A stretch of 64,000 nt of DNA from Photobacterium kagoshimensis (lineage in GTDB: Bacteria > Pseudomonadota > Gammaproteobacteria > Enterobacterales > Vibrionaceae): assembly GCF_050337045.1 (NCBI RefSeq), contig NZ_JAKJSO010000015.1, positions 248,001 to 312,000 on the forward strand, written 5' to 3'. Shown in pieces: positions 31,826 to 41,061 of this stretch. The translations under genes and the position numbers were made by a program. How positions within the stretch are numbered: the first letter of the stretch is position 1; each line of letters begins with the position of its first letter. The notes under the pieces are model-generated. The model was not told where the DNA came from, made no database searches, and saw nothing but the letters and a program-made list of their open reading frames with translations.

Positions 31826-33219
31826 AAATAGCAATTATAGGTTCAGGGATTTCTGGGCTGACTTCAGCCTGGTATCTGCACCAAGATCACGACATCACGT
31901 TGTTCGAAGCGAATGATTACATTGGTGGACATACCGCCACTGTAGATGTGGCCGTTGATAGTGGTGAGTATGCGATTGATACGGGTTTTATTGTATTCAA
32001 TGATAGCACGTATCCGAACTTTGAAAAGTTAATGGCAGAAGTGGGTATTGTGGGTCAGCCAACCGAAATGAGCTTCAGTGTCCGTAATGAAGACACTGGA
32101 CTTGAGTATAACGGTCATACAATTTCAACCTTGTTTGCTCAAAAGCGCAATTTATTCCGGCCTTCTTTTTACCGTTTTTTGAACGAGATTTTACGCTTTA
32201 ACAAACTGGCGAAAGCGGCAGCCAGCGACGGTGATGTGAGTGAGTCTCAAACACTAGGGGCTTTTTTAGCACAGCATGACTTTAGTGACTATTTTGCGGT
32301 TAATTATATTTTGCCGATGGGGGCGGCAATTTGGTCGTCAACCCTGTCGGACATGCGTGGTTTCCCCTTAGGTTTTTTCCTGCGTTTCTTTTTAAATCAC
32401 GGCTTACTGGATGTCACCAATCGACCGCAGTGGGCTGTCATTCCCGGTGGTTCTCGTGAATACATTCGGAAAATGACGCCCGCCTTTGAACAATCTATTG
32501 CTTTAAACACCCCAGTTCAGCAAGTGACACGCCAAGCACATGGCGTGACAGTCATGAGTGCGCGCGGAAAGGAACAGTTTGATCAGGTTATTTTCGCTTG
32601 TCATAGCGATCAAGCCTTAGCCTTGCTGGGTGATAAAACCCAAGATGAAATCGACGTGTTGTCTGCCATGACTTATCAAGATAATGAGGTGGTACTGCAT
32701 ACCGACACCAATCTACTGCCTAAGTCGCGTGCTGCATGGGCAGCATGGAATTATCACCTGCCGAAAAGTGATGATGTTACCGTGTCACTATCTGAAGATC
32801 CCCAAGGCATAGACGAGCGAAGCCAGCGTTTAGCTGCATTAACGTACAACATGAACATACTGCAAGGGATTGAGTCACCTGAAACTTTCTGTGTGACACT
32901 CAACCAAACTGACCGTATTAATCCAGATAAAATCTTGCGTACTTTTACCTATGCGCACCCGGTATTTACAACTCAGTCCATTGCCGCGCAACAGCAACGT
33001 CCTCGTATTAATGGGCTAGCAAATACTTGGTTCTGCGGTGCGTATTGGTATAACGGTTTCCATGAAGATGGCGTACGCAGTGCACTGGATGTCGTTAATA
33101 ATATTAACCTCGTCAATGAAAGCCTGATGAGTAAAAGTCATGTTAATGATGCGCAAGGAGTGTCCAGTTCGCATGCTGCAGCTTTTATCGCCTCAAATAA
33201 TCACTCAGGTCAGTACTAA
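31822..33219 (+). CDS. FAD-dependent NAD(P)-binding amine-oxidase-like oxidoreductase
   Basis: 465 residues. The dinucleotide-binding motif 'IAIIGSGISGLTSAWYL' is at the N-terminus with the acidic 'LFEANDYIGGHT' and 'IDTGFIVFNDSTYPNF' following, as in the flavin amine oxidase/desaturase-like family that accompanies DUF1365 and cfa genes in many Proteobacteria. The last 35 residues after 'ALDVVNNINL' look unstructured. In R. sphaeroides and V. cholerae related cluster genes respond to singlet oxygen or blue light. The reaction is not established, and a fatty-acyl or lipid oxidation is the usual guess. Confidence 0.83.
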   Translation: MKIAIIGSGISGLTSAWYLHQDHDITLFEANDYIGGHTATVDVAVDSGEYAIDTGFIVFNDSTYPNFEKLMAEVGIVGQPTEMSFSVRNEDTGLEYNGHTISTLFAQKRNLFRPSFYRFLNEILRFNKLAKAAASDGDVSESQTLGAFLAQHDFSDYFAVNYILPMGAAIWSSTLSDMRGFPLGFFLRFFLNHGLLDVTNRPQWAVIPGGSREYIRKMTPAFEQSIALNTPVQQVTRQAHGVTVMSARGKEQFDQVIFACHSDQALALLGDKTQDEIDVLSAMTYQDNEVVLHTDTNLLPKSRAAWAAWNYHLPKSDDVTVSLSEDPQGIDERSQRLAALTYNMNILQGIESPETFCVTLNQTDRINPDKILRTFTYAHPVFTTQSIAAQQQRPRINGLANTWFCGAYWYNGFHEDGVRSALDVVNNINLVNESLMSKSHVNDAQGVSSSHAAAFIASNNHSGQY

Positions 33220-34124
33220 TGGACAGCGTGATCAGAAAAACTACCGCAGAGGGTGAAACCTTAGCTTCGGACTTATCTCAATACGAGTCTGCGGTACAGT
33301 CGCGCAGCGGTATTTATGTGGGGACGGTACGCCACCGTCGCTTTACGCCTGTAGATCATAGCTTTGAGTACCCACTCTTTATGCCATTTATTGATTTAGA
33401 TGAGGTAGAAGAATTAGCCAGAAAAGTGAAAGGTTTTGGCTTTTCCAAGTGGTATCCCGCACGATTTTTGGTCACAGATTATCTTGGAGGGCGAGCCAAT
33501 AATACTGCTGAGTTGAAACTCGGCGCTCAAGACAAAATTGCGGAATTAACCGGTGAGCGATTAACAGGGAAAGTCTTCCTATTGTGCCAACTGAGATACT
33601 TTGGCATCTACTTTAGTCCTATTAATTTGTACTACTTGTTTAATGAACAAGGGGAATGGCAATACATGCTTGCTGAGGTGAGTAATACACCTTGGAATGA
33701 ACGCCATTACTATGCAATCCCCGCTAAATCACGGTGGGGAAGTCGTTTATGGCAAGCACCTAAGGCCTTTCATGTGTCACCGTTTAACCCAATGGATCAG
33801 CAATATCATTGGCAAATTAAACAACCGAGCGATCAATTACGTGTTCACCTTGAAGTGCACGGTGAAGATCCTGCTTGTGATAGTTTAGCAACACCTGATA
33901 CGAATATAAAAGTAGCAAAGGCCATCACCAAGATATTTGATGCCAGTATGATGATGAAACACGAGCCATTTACCTCTTCATCGTTGCGAAAACAAATGAT
34001 GGTGACACCGATAATGACAGTCAAAGTCGTGATAGGGATTTACTGGCAAGCGCTCAAATTGTGGATTAAAGGGGTGAGGTTCCATGACCATCCTGAAAGT
34101 GCAGCATCAGAATTGAAAAAGTAA
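33219..34124 (+). CDS. DUF1365 family protein
   Basis: 301 residues, starting in a TAATG overlap with the FAD enzyme. Family signatures are 'GIYVGTVRHRRFTPVDHSFEYPLFMPFIDLDE' near residue 30, 'VFLLCQLRYFGIYFSPINLYY' and 'VSNTPWNERHYYA'. DUF1365 genes almost always sit between the FAD oxidoreductase and a cyclopropane-fatty-acid-synthase-like methyltransferase. This suggests a step in modifying membrane fatty acids, but no activity is proven to my knowledge. It appears cytoplasmic, without signal peptide. Confidence 0.85.
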   Translation: MDSVIRKTTAEGETLASDLSQYESAVQSRSGIYVGTVRHRRFTPVDHSFEYPLFMPFIDLDEVEELARKVKGFGFSKWYPARFLVTDYLGGRANNTAELKLGAQDKIAELTGERLTGKVFLLCQLRYFGIYFSPINLYYLFNEQGEWQYMLAEVSNTPWNERHYYAIPAKSRWGSRLWQAPKAFHVSPFNPMDQQYHWQIKQPSDQLRVHLEVHGEDPACDSLATPDTNIKVAKAITKIFDASMMMKHEPFTSSSLRKQMMVTPIMTVKVVIGIYWQALKLWIKGVRFHDHPESAASELKK

Positions 34125-34134
34125 GGAATTACCC

Positions 34135-35373
34135 ATGTTAAGAAGTGATATTAATCAACAATCAGCAAAAGTAACTCCGATGCAAAATGTTGCAAGGAAA
34201 GTCATTTTTAAAGTCTTAGCGCAGCTCAACAACGTGGGATTAACCGTTATAGAGCGTGAAGGTGAAACACATTTCTTCGGGGATAAACACGCCGAACTAC
34301 AAGCCCAGTTGAGCGTCAATCACAGCGGCTTTTATAAACGTCTGCTATCTGGCGGCAGTATTGCCGCGGGTGAAGCCTATATTGACGCATGGTGGGATTC
34401 ACCAGACATTACTAAAGTGGTGCAAGTGTTAGCGCGAAACTTGCCCACCTTAGACAAGCTAGAAGCCAAGACTGGCTGGATGACACGGATAGGCGAAGTG
34501 CTGACTCATAAGTTACGACGTAACAATAAAGACAATGCTCGCGATAATATTTCAGCCCATTATGATTTAGGCAATGCCTTGTATGAAACATTTCTCGACA
34601 AAGAAATGCTGTACTCAAGTGGGATTTATCATTCTGAGCAAGATTGCTTAGCCGAGGCGCAGTTCAATAAAATGGATCGTTTGTGCCAACAACTCAAACT
34701 GACCAAAGATGATCATTTATTAGAAATTGGTACGGGTTGGGGGGCATTAGCTATTCATGCCGCGAAACATTACGGTTGCCAAGTCACTACAACCACCATT
34801 TCTAAAGAGCAGCACTTATGGGCGAAAGCGCGAATTGAACAAGAAGGGTTAAGTGCTAAGGTGACCTTACTGCTTGATGACTACCGCGATTTAACCGGTG
34901 AATACGATAAAGTGGTGTCGGTTGAAATGGTCGAAGCTGTGGGAAAAGAATACCTCACTACCTATATAAAGAAATGCCAGTCATTACTGAAACCCAATGG
35001 ATTATTGGCTATCCAGGCCATCACCATTGTTGATCAGCGTTATGAGAGCTATAGCCGTGGCGTTGATTTTATACAAAAACATATTTTCCCTGGGGGATTT
35101 TTACCGTCTGTTACTGTGTTGGCTGAGCAAATGACCAAGCACTCTGATTTTGTGATCCGAGATTTGAAAGACATAGGTTTGGACTATGCTCAAACTTTAT
35201 CTGACTGGCATCAGGCGTTTAATCAGCAAACCTCGAGGTTGCACGATCTTGGCTATGATGAACGGTTTATTCGCATGTGGCGCTACTATTTTTGTTATTG
35301 CGAAGGTGGATTTTTAGAGCGCAGTATTAGCACCATTCAGCTAGTGGCGAGCCGTCCGCAATGGCGTAGTTAG
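34135..35373 (+). CDS. cfa: Cyclopropane-fatty-acyl-phospholipid synthase family methyltransferase
   Basis: 412 residues. The N-terminal lipid-binding domain is followed by a SAM domain with motif I 'LLEIGTGWGALAIHA' (about 197-211) and Cfa signatures 'NISAHYDLGNALYE', 'MLYSSGIY' and 'QHIFPGGFLPS'-like sequence. It transfers a methylene from SAM to unsaturated phospholipid acyl chains. In this cluster it is probably the light- or oxidant-induced paralogue that protects membranes. 10 nt separate it from DUF1365, with AAGGAA as ribosome site. Related methyltransferases make methylated or furan fatty acids, so the exact product is open. Confidence 0.88.
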   Translation: MLRSDINQQSAKVTPMQNVARKVIFKVLAQLNNVGLTVIEREGETHFFGDKHAELQAQLSVNHSGFYKRLLSGGSIAAGEAYIDAWWDSPDITKVVQVLARNLPTLDKLEAKTGWMTRIGEVLTHKLRRNNKDNARDNISAHYDLGNALYETFLDKEMLYSSGIYHSEQDCLAEAQFNKMDRLCQQLKLTKDDHLLEIGTGWGALAIHAAKHYGCQVTTTTISKEQHLWAKARIEQEGLSAKVTLLLDDYRDLTGEYDKVVSVEMVEAVGKEYLTTYIKKCQSLLKPNGLLAIQAITIVDQRYESYSRGVDFIQKHIFPGGFLPSVTVLAEQMTKHSDFVIRDLKDIGLDYAQTLSDWHQAFNQQTSRLHDLGYDERFIRMWRYYFCYCEGGFLERSISTIQLVASRPQWRS

Positions 35374-35436
35374 CTGGAGTATTGCCAGCCGATCATTTAG
35401 TCGGTCATCAAGTAAGTGGTTAATGGAGAGCGGTAT

Positions 35437-35982
35437 ATGTCTTTGATCAAGAATACAGGTTCAGAAAAACCAAATAGTGATCGAAAAGACAAACTGCAAT
35501 TTTTAATGGTCACCTGCGGATTCAATCTGTACTGGATATTGGCGGTATGGGGGCAGTATCGCTTTATTTATCTGCTAGTTCTCATACTTGTAGTGAGTTG
35601 GTGGTTCTTTTCTGTCAATTGGCGTTTTGTGGTATCCGCCAGCTTGATGGGGATCATCATGGACGCAACATTACATTACACCGGATTTTATGTCTTTCCT
35701 GATGGTGGTTTTCCATTGTGGCTCATTTTGATGTGGCTCGGCTTCACTTCTTTTATCTGGATCAGCAGAAAAGTAATCCAATCTTATTCCTCCAACGTAC
35801 TTATAGTATTAGGAAGCGTTGGTGGTATGTTGAGCTACATTGGAGGAAACCGACTAGAAGCCGTTGAATGGCCGTTAGGCTGGGTGAATACCGCCTTGAT
35901 GGTAGCTTTATGTTGGTTGGCTCTTTCTTACATTTTACTAACGCTTCTGAGTATGTTTTCAGCATCTCAGAGGTCATCATGA
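35437..35982 (+). CDS. DUF2878 family membrane protein
   Basis: 181 residues from the ATG at 35437, which has GGAGAG about 7 nt upstream. A GTG at 35416 would add seven residues. About five or six hydrophobic segments are visible, with 'FNLYWILAVWGQYRFIYLLV' first and 'GVDATLHYTGFYVFPDGGFPLW'-like sequence in the middle, the usual DUF2878 pattern. It is an integral inner-membrane protein of unknown function that co-occurs with the FAD/DUF1365/cfa genes. The stop overlaps the next start (ATGA). Confidence 0.8.
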   Translation: MSLIKNTGSEKPNSDRKDKLQFLMVTCGFNLYWILAVWGQYRFIYLLVLILVVSWWFFSVNWRFVVSASLMGIIMDATLHYTGFYVFPDGGFPLWLILMWLGFTSFIWISRKVIQSYSSNVLIVLGSVGGMLSYIGGNRLEAVEWPLGWVNTALMVALCWLALSYILLTLLSMFSASQRSS

Positions 35983-36560
35983 AATCATTAACAACAGCCT
36001 TTATTATTACCAGCCTTGCGCTAACAACGTTTTTATTTTCTGCAACAGCCTCTGCGAATGCGGGGAATACCACTCCGAAGTGGTTGACTTGGCAATCCGT
36101 GGGCTATGCAAAATTAACCTGGGGTCCTTGGGACATCTACCATTCTGAATTACGCACACCATCAGGTTCATACCGTGGCAATACAGCCAGTGGTGAGCAG
36201 AATATGGCCTTGGTGATTCGGTATCAGAGAGATATAGATAAAGATGATCTTCTTGAAGCGACCGATGAGCAGTGGAAACATTTAGGTTTCAGTGCCAGTC
36301 AACGTCAACAATGGTTATCAGAACTTGCCGTGTTGTGGCCTGATGTGAAAAAGGGTGATCGTCTTATTTTCGAGTTAAACGCACAAGGCGGTACTTTTTA
36401 TTTCGATGCAAACGCTAAACATGCAACGAACAAGCAAGGCATTATTCAACTCGGTCAGTTATCTAGCCCAAAAGTCTCATCTGCTTTTATTAACATTTGG
36501 CTATCACCTAAAACCGCTTATCCAAAACTAAGACAGCAACTTATTGGCCAGTCATCATAA
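35979..36560 (+). CDS. Secreted chalcone-isomerase-like protein
   Basis: 193 residues from the ATG at 35979, inside an ATGA overlap. The longer upstream frame runs through DUF2878 and is not a real extension. A Sec signal peptide ends near 'ATASANA' (about residue 27). The mature part, 'VGYAKLTWGPWDIYHSELRTPSG' and later 'KGDRLIFELNAQGGTFYFDA' and 'FINIWLSPKTAYPKLRQQL', matches the chalcone isomerase-like family found in bacteria. It is probably periplasmic and may bind fatty acids, as plant and bacterial relatives do. Flavonoid chemistry is not implied. The next gene encodes a DUF3833 lipoprotein. Confidence 0.8.
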   Translation: MKSLTTAFIITSLALTTFLFSATASANAGNTTPKWLTWQSVGYAKLTWGPWDIYHSELRTPSGSYRGNTASGEQNMALVIRYQRDIDKDDLLEATDEQWKHLGFSASQRQQWLSELAVLWPDVKKGDRLIFELNAQGGTFYFDANAKHATNKQGIIQLGQLSSPKVSSAFINIWLSPKTAYPKLRQQLIGQSS

Positions 36561-36605
36561 TTGGATCTAGACCCATCTAATAATAAGATTGAAAAGGGAG
36601 CTATC

Positions 36606-37157
36606 ATGTTATCGCGCTATTTTTCTCACTTTGCGTTTTTGCGCTGGTTAGTGACTTTAATTTTTGTTTTACATTTATCAGCCTGTTCTAACGCGATTGA
36701 CGAATACCATGCCACAACACCGGCATTTGAGCTGTTTGAATACTTTGAAGGGGATGTTCTGGCTTGGGGCATGTTACAAGATCGCAGTGGGGTACAAACT
36801 CGCCGATTTGACGTTAAAATCCGTGGGGTGGTGGCAGGTAATATCCTAACGCTAACGGAAGACTTTGTGTTTGACGACGGTGAAAAGCAACAGCGTATCT
36901 GGACGATTACCAAAAACGCAGATGGCACCTACATAGGTGAAGCAGACGATGTGATAGGTGAAGCAATAGGTATAGTGGCAGGTAACGCCTTAAATTGGCA
37001 ATACACCCTGCGTGTACCTGTGGATGATACCACTTACGATATTGCCTTTGATGATTGGATGTATCGACAAGATCAGGTGCGAATGTTCAATGTTGCAAAC
37101 ATGACTAAGTTTGGTTTTACAGTGGGTAAAGTCACCCTGTTTTTTGAAAAGCAATAA
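36606..37157 (+). CDS. DUF3833 family lipoprotein
   Basis: 183 residues from the ATG at 36606, with GGGAG about 6 nt upstream. A hydrophobic signal ends in the lipobox 'LSAC' (Cys near residue 27), so it is membrane anchored in the periplasm. The domain shows 'FDVKIRGVVAGNILTLTEDFVFDDGEKQQRIW' and 'MYRQDQVRMFNVANMTKFGFTVGKVTLFF', which fits DUF3833 and suggests a lipocalin-like barrel. It is the last gene of the eleven-gene cluster. Function unknown; lipid binding or carrying is an inference. Confidence 0.8.
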   Translation: MLSRYFSHFAFLRWLVTLIFVLHLSACSNAIDEYHATTPAFELFEYFEGDVLAWGMLQDRSGVQTRRFDVKIRGVVAGNILTLTEDFVFDDGEKQQRIWTITKNADGTYIGEADDVIGEAIGIVAGNALNWQYTLRVPVDDTTYDIAFDDWMYRQDQVRMFNVANMTKFGFTVGKVTLFFEKQ

Positions 37158-37191
37158 TCTTAGAAGCCATAACCCTAGAAGTTAGAAGTTA

Positions 37192-37211
37192 GATCCGCAA
37201 TAGTGCGGATC
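37192..37211. terminator. Hairpin between DUF3833 and ybjD genes
   Basis: An 8-bp perfect stem (37192-37199 with 37204-37211, ATAG loop) sits between two converging genes. No T tract follows on either strand, so termination would need Rho. Confidence 0.4.
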
Positions 37212-37223
37212 GTATGGTATTAG

Positions 37224-38930
37224 CTAACCAAGCCCTCGAGACATCGCCACGATACGCTTTAAGATCCAGCGAATCAGCAGTGGGATCTTTTCTTGCCCGT
37301 GTTCATCTGAGTAAGCAACCATTGCCAGCGCAACATCAGGTTTAGCATACCGCTTTAATGCCCGTCGAATGATCTTACGTGGTGGCATGGGCGCATCACT
37401 GGTAATGTTGGCTAGTTCTCTAAATAAAGGTTCATAACCATTATTGTAAAGGAAATGCTCAATATCCCTGTCGGGTAAAACCGTTAAGCGGTGTCGCTCA
37501 GCATCATTCCCTAACATACTCCTAACAGTATCGCCGTAGCGGCGTCCTGCCATGTCACCATCAGACACTAAATGCCATTCTATACCCATGCTACGGGCGA
37601 CTTTTATTAGCGGTCGGAGGCCACTTTGGGCAAATTCAATAATATGAACGCCTTCCGCAGCAAAGTGGTAGCCACATAGCATCGCCAATTCATTAAACAG
37701 CCAGACTTCCGTTTCACCTTCCACCAGCAACCAAGCTCGCGCAAACATCGCGCTAGGGCGGTGCAAGCGAATATGAAAAGAAACGCGTCGCTCTTCGTCT
37801 TTTGACAAGGTCGTTGGGGTGAGCGAGTGAGGCTGCGTTTTATCAGGCTCGCGGATCAGTTTTTTAATACTGTGGATCGGCACAGTAGAAATAAGATCAG
37901 GGCTGTTGGTGGTTAAGATCTTTTGCATTGGCATACTGTCGATGAATGCCCATGCTTGATGCAAAATAGTTGGATGTAGTCGACCTTCTGGATCCTCCAA
38001 TACCATAATAGGGCGAGAGATCCGTTTTAACTCTACAGGCCCACGCGCACGAATATAGGCATTAAGCAGCCCCATTAACACTAATCGACCTTGCTTGGTC
38101 ATTTGTGGCTGGCTAAGTTGTTCTAATGGGTTGGTGTTGGTTTGTATGTAACTAGGAAAATGGGCGCGATTAAATTTATCGCTGCGATTATGTGGTGTAA
38201 AAGCAAAATAGTGGTCGACTAACGAGCGTAGAGCATTCACGCTGCTTTTGAGTTCCCCTGAGTTGACATGACCTGGGCTTGTCATCAAACGGCGACAAGT
38301 ATTATCTAACCGACGTTCGATCCGATTGTTCTTAGCCAACAGCTCTGATTCAGCATTACTTACTGATGTATGGCCATTACCGTTTTGCCCATTTTGAACG
38401 GTTTGCTTGTCTGTTGAATGGCTGCTTTTAGGTTGTTCATGTAAGCGGCGTGCATCACGAATGCGTACGACAGGGTGTAGCACCATCAATTGCTTCACGA
38501 GCTTATCATTGTTGTCGCAAGCAATGTGCTGACCTTTGCTGTTTAAGAAAGATCGCGTTGTATTAACTTTGTCACCTTCAATTGTGCTCGATATCTCATA
38601 ATAAAGGTGTTTGATGCCATCTTTTCTGACCCAAAGAGGGCCAAAGCTTCGGTAGCGGCGTGCTTTCGATTCAGATGGGTAGTCTTCATGCCAGTGAAGG
38701 ACAATATGCAGTTGAGACATTTTTTCATGGCCAATGGCGTAATCGACATGAAAGTCAGAAAATTTGAAGGTATAAAAGTTGGCATCTGTAGGTAACGCAA
38801 TACTCAGCGCATCAAGTAGCGAAGACTTACCCCATGCGTTTTCACCGATCAATACGGTTAACTCATCAAACGATAACGACATGCGTTTGATGCCACGGAA
38901 CCCTGAAATCTCAATACGCTCTAAATGCAT
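37224..38930 (-). CDS. ybjD: YbjD-like OLD-family ATP-dependent endonuclease
   Basis: 568 residues. The N-terminal AAA/ABC-type ATPase opens 'LERIEISGFRGIKRM' with Walker A 'GENAWGKSS' (about 29-37) and Walker B-like 'MVLEDPEGRLHP'. The C-terminal part is a TOPRIM domain: 'LLVEGETEVWLFNELA' with the catalytic Glu and 'HLVSDGDMAGRRYGD' with the DxD pair. This is the chromosomal OLD/YbjD (DUF2813) type, a nuclease/ATPase of unclear cellular role, possibly in DNA repair or phage defence. Residues about 170-195 are a low-complexity Ser/Asn/Gly/Gln insertion. It is monocistronic. Confidence 0.85.
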   Translation of the reverse strand: MHLERIEISGFRGIKRMSLSFDELTVLIGENAWGKSSLLDALSIALPTDANFYTFKFSDFHVDYAIGHEKMSQLHIVLHWHEDYPSESKARRYRSFGPLWVRKDGIKHLYYEISSTIEGDKVNTTRSFLNSKGQHIACDNNDKLVKQLMVLHPVVRIRDARRLHEQPKSSHSTDKQTVQNGQNGNGHTSVSNAESELLAKNNRIERRLDNTCRRLMTSPGHVNSGELKSSVNALRSLVDHYFAFTPHNRSDKFNRAHFPSYIQTNTNPLEQLSQPQMTKQGRLVLMGLLNAYIRARGPVELKRISRPIMVLEDPEGRLHPTILHQAWAFIDSMPMQKILTTNSPDLISTVPIHSIKKLIREPDKTQPHSLTPTTLSKDEERRVSFHIRLHRPSAMFARAWLLVEGETEVWLFNELAMLCGYHFAAEGVHIIEFAQSGLRPLIKVARSMGIEWHLVSDGDMAGRRYGDTVRSMLGNDAERHRLTVLPDRDIEHFLYNNGYEPLFRELANITSDAPMPPRKIIRRALKRYAKPDVALAMVAYSDEHGQEKIPLLIRWILKRIVAMSRGLG

Positions 38931-39111
38931 AACACCCCCTGATAAAATAAGATTACATCACTGCGACACGAAATATGGACGTGAATGTCACAAATAGAAA
39001 ACTTAATGTAATCTCAATGGCTTAGATGAGAATGTATTGAGCCTTGATCGTGGTGTTGTTATTATCCCTCGCAATAACAAGATAAAAACTGATAACAGAC
39101 TGGAGTGTCAG

Positions 39112-39507
39112 ATGGCTAAAATTATTCACAGTATGATCCGAGTTAAAGATCTTGAACCTTCGCTAAGCTTTTACAAGCAAGCGTTAGATCTTGATATTGC
39201 GGAACAACTGGATTTCGATGGTTTCTCACTGGTTTATCTTCGTAACGAAGAAAATGACATGGAGCTAGAATTAACCTGGAATGAAGGCACCGAAGAGCCT
39301 TATACGCACGGCTCTGGCTATGGTCATATTGCGGTTGCTGTAGACGATCTTGAAACTGAGCATAAGAAGCTCACAGAGTTAGGTTACGAACCTGCGGAAA
39401 TTAAAGAATTTTTCCGTGATGGTGAGCTACTCGCCAAGTTCTTCTTCGTACAAGACCCTGATGGCTACAAAATTGAATTTTTGTGGCGTCACGGTCGTTA
39501 CCTGTAA
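39112..39507 (+). CDS. gloA: Glyoxalase I-like VOC protein
   Basis: 131 residues from the ATG at 39112, with GGAG about 9 nt upstream. An upstream in-frame start adds 25 residues unlike the family. Two betaalphabetabetabeta modules carry 'IIHSMIRVKDLEPSLSFY', 'DMELELTWNEG', 'GYGHIAVAVDDLE' and 'FFVQDPDGYKIEFLWR'. The His, two Glu and His metal-ligand positions of glyoxalase I can be placed. Lactoylglutathione lyase activity (methylglyoxal detoxification) is likely. The divergence in the first module ('MELELTWNEG') also occurs in gloA paralogues, so it may be a second copy. Confidence 0.8.
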   Translation: MAKIIHSMIRVKDLEPSLSFYKQALDLDIAEQLDFDGFSLVYLRNEENDMELELTWNEGTEEPYTHGSGYGHIAVAVDDLETEHKKLTELGYEPAEIKEFFRDGELLAKFFFVQDPDGYKIEFLWRHGRYL

Positions 39508-39544
39508 AGCTAACACGTACTGAAATTTAATGATTAGCTCTATA

Positions 39545-39568
39545 CCAAGGCGCTATGTTGCGCCTTGG
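39545..39568. terminator. Convergent hairpin between gloA and the M48 gene
   Basis: A 9-bp perfect stem (39545-39553 with 39560-39568) with TATGTT loop lies between the two stop codons. No long T tract is present. Confidence 0.55.
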
Positions 39569-39594
39569 TGTAGGAAATAATCAATAATTATTGA

Positions 39595-40389
39595 TTAGAT
39601 CGCATCACAGTTTGGTTTCGCCTGATTATACGCGGGCAGTGAAGCGATACCTTCTTTCAAATCATCAATACGGGTATCGTGCGAAGGGTGGGTTGATAAC
39701 AATTCTGGCGGTTGGTTGCCACCTGAGGCTTTCGCCATGTTTTGCCACAGTGAAACGCTTTGGTTGGGATCGAAACCTGCTTCAGCCATTAACTGAAGGC
39801 CAATGATGTCAGATTCTGATTCTTGTGCGCGACCATAAGGCATTAAGATCCCGTACTGTACGCCTAAGCCAAGGCCTGCCATGGCTGCGCCACTGTATTG
39901 TGAGCCGCTAATGGCCGCACCAGTAATTTGCAAGCCTGCATCGGCCAGCTGAGAACGCGATAAACGCTCATTACTGTGCTGCGCTAATACATGGCCAATT
40001 TCGTGACCTATCACGGTTGCGAGTTGGTCTTGATTGGTTGCCACTTTAAGTAAGCCAGTATAAACACCAATTTTACCGCCTGGTAGGGCGAAGGCGTTGA
40101 CCTGATCGCTATCAAAGACCACCACTTCCCATTTATCAAAACCTTGTAGTGGGCCTACCTTGGCTGTTATTGCATCTGTGACACACTGAACATATCGTTG
40201 TTTTTTTGCATCTGTGCTGATTTTTTCTTGTTGCTTGAGCTGCTCAAACGACTGAGCACCCATTTGAGACATGTCATTTTCAGAAAACAATAGCATTTGC
40301 TGCCTGCCCGTTGGAGAGCTAGAACAACCACTTAACAGTATACTGCTGGCAATTAAACCACCCAGTAATAAATGAGTATATTGACGCAT
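39595..40389 (-). CDS. M48-family metalloprotease lipoprotein (LoiP/YggG-like)
   Basis: 264 residues from the ATG at 40389, preceded on the minus strand by GGAG. Sixteen extra residues upstream (to 40437) lack family resemblance. The signal peptide ends in lipobox 'LLSGC' (Cys near 22). The zinc motif 'HEIGHVLAQH' (about residue 127-136) and the downstream 'ESESDIIGLQLM' Glu ligand define the M48 family. It is a periplasmic lipoprotein peptidase with a probable role in outer-membrane protein quality control, like E. coli LoiP or BepA relatives, but without the BepA TPR tail. Confidence 0.87.
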   Translation of the reverse strand: MRQYTHLLLGGLIASSILLSGCSSSPTGRQQMLLFSENDMSQMGAQSFEQLKQQEKISTDAKKQRYVQCVTDAITAKVGPLQGFDKWEVVVFDSDQVNAFALPGGKIGVYTGLLKVATNQDQLATVIGHEIGHVLAQHSNERLSRSQLADAGLQITGAAISGSQYSGAAMAGLGLGVQYGILMPYGRAQESESDIIGLQLMAEAGFDPNQSVSLWQNMAKASGGNQPPELLSTHPSHDTRIDDLKEGIASLPAYNQAKPNCDAI

Positions 40390-40586
40390 AGCGAGACTCC
40401 ATTCGCTCCTTGATAGTGTGTAGAGGCCGTTGTTCATACAATATGATCTTCACGGCCTCACATTTCATGCCATTTAATTACTTCTAAGTATGAAGCAAGA
40501 ATGTATGAAATTGAAAGTTATTGAAAAAGCATTTTTATATAACTGCGAGAGCGATTAAGATTTGTCTCAAAATATAAGGAGCAACC

Positions 40587-41015
40587 ATGGCGATTTGGCA
40601 TAAAAAAATTGATATAGACGAACTCAATGCGAGTTCAAAAAACACCTTGGTTGAGCATTTAGGCATTCGTTATACCGAATTTGACGATGATAGCTTGTCT
40701 GCAACCATGCCTGTCGATGCCAGAACCCATCAGCCTTTTGGTATGTTGCATGGCGGTGCCTCTGTCGTGTTAGCTGAAACCTTGGGCTCAGTAGCCGCGA
40801 ACATGTGTGTCGATGAAGGGCTCTACTGTGTAGGGTTAGATATCAATGCTAACCACATTCGTCCGATGCGCACAGGTACTGTAACAGGCACAACAACGCC
40901 ACTTCATATTGGAATGACAACCCAAGTTTGGCAAATCGAATTGAAGGATGAACGCGGCCGTTTAATTTGCACCAGCCGTATCACCATGGCGGTCTTAGGT
41001 AAAAAAGCAGATTAG
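40587..41015 (+). CDS. Hotdog-fold thioesterase (MenI/EntH type)
   Basis: 142 residues. The hotdog signature 'HQPFGMLHGGASVVLAETLGSVAA' with the conserved 'HGG' and Glu is present, followed by 'GLDINANHIRPMRTGTVTGTTTPLHIG'. This is the YdiI/EntH/PaaI-like group, and MenI acts on 1,4-dihydroxy-2-naphthoyl-CoA in menaquinone synthesis. The exact acyl-CoA substrate cannot be settled by eye. It is a single gene with AAGGAG about 7 nt before the ATG. Confidence 0.85.
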   Translation: MAIWHKKIDIDELNASSKNTLVEHLGIRYTEFDDDSLSATMPVDARTHQPFGMLHGGASVVLAETLGSVAANMCVDEGLYCVGLDINANHIRPMRTGTVTGTTTPLHIGMTTQVWQIELKDERGRLICTSRITMAVLGKKAD

Positions 41016-41061
41016 CCATTATAAAAACAATAAGTGATGAAACGAGTAAACAGGAACATAA

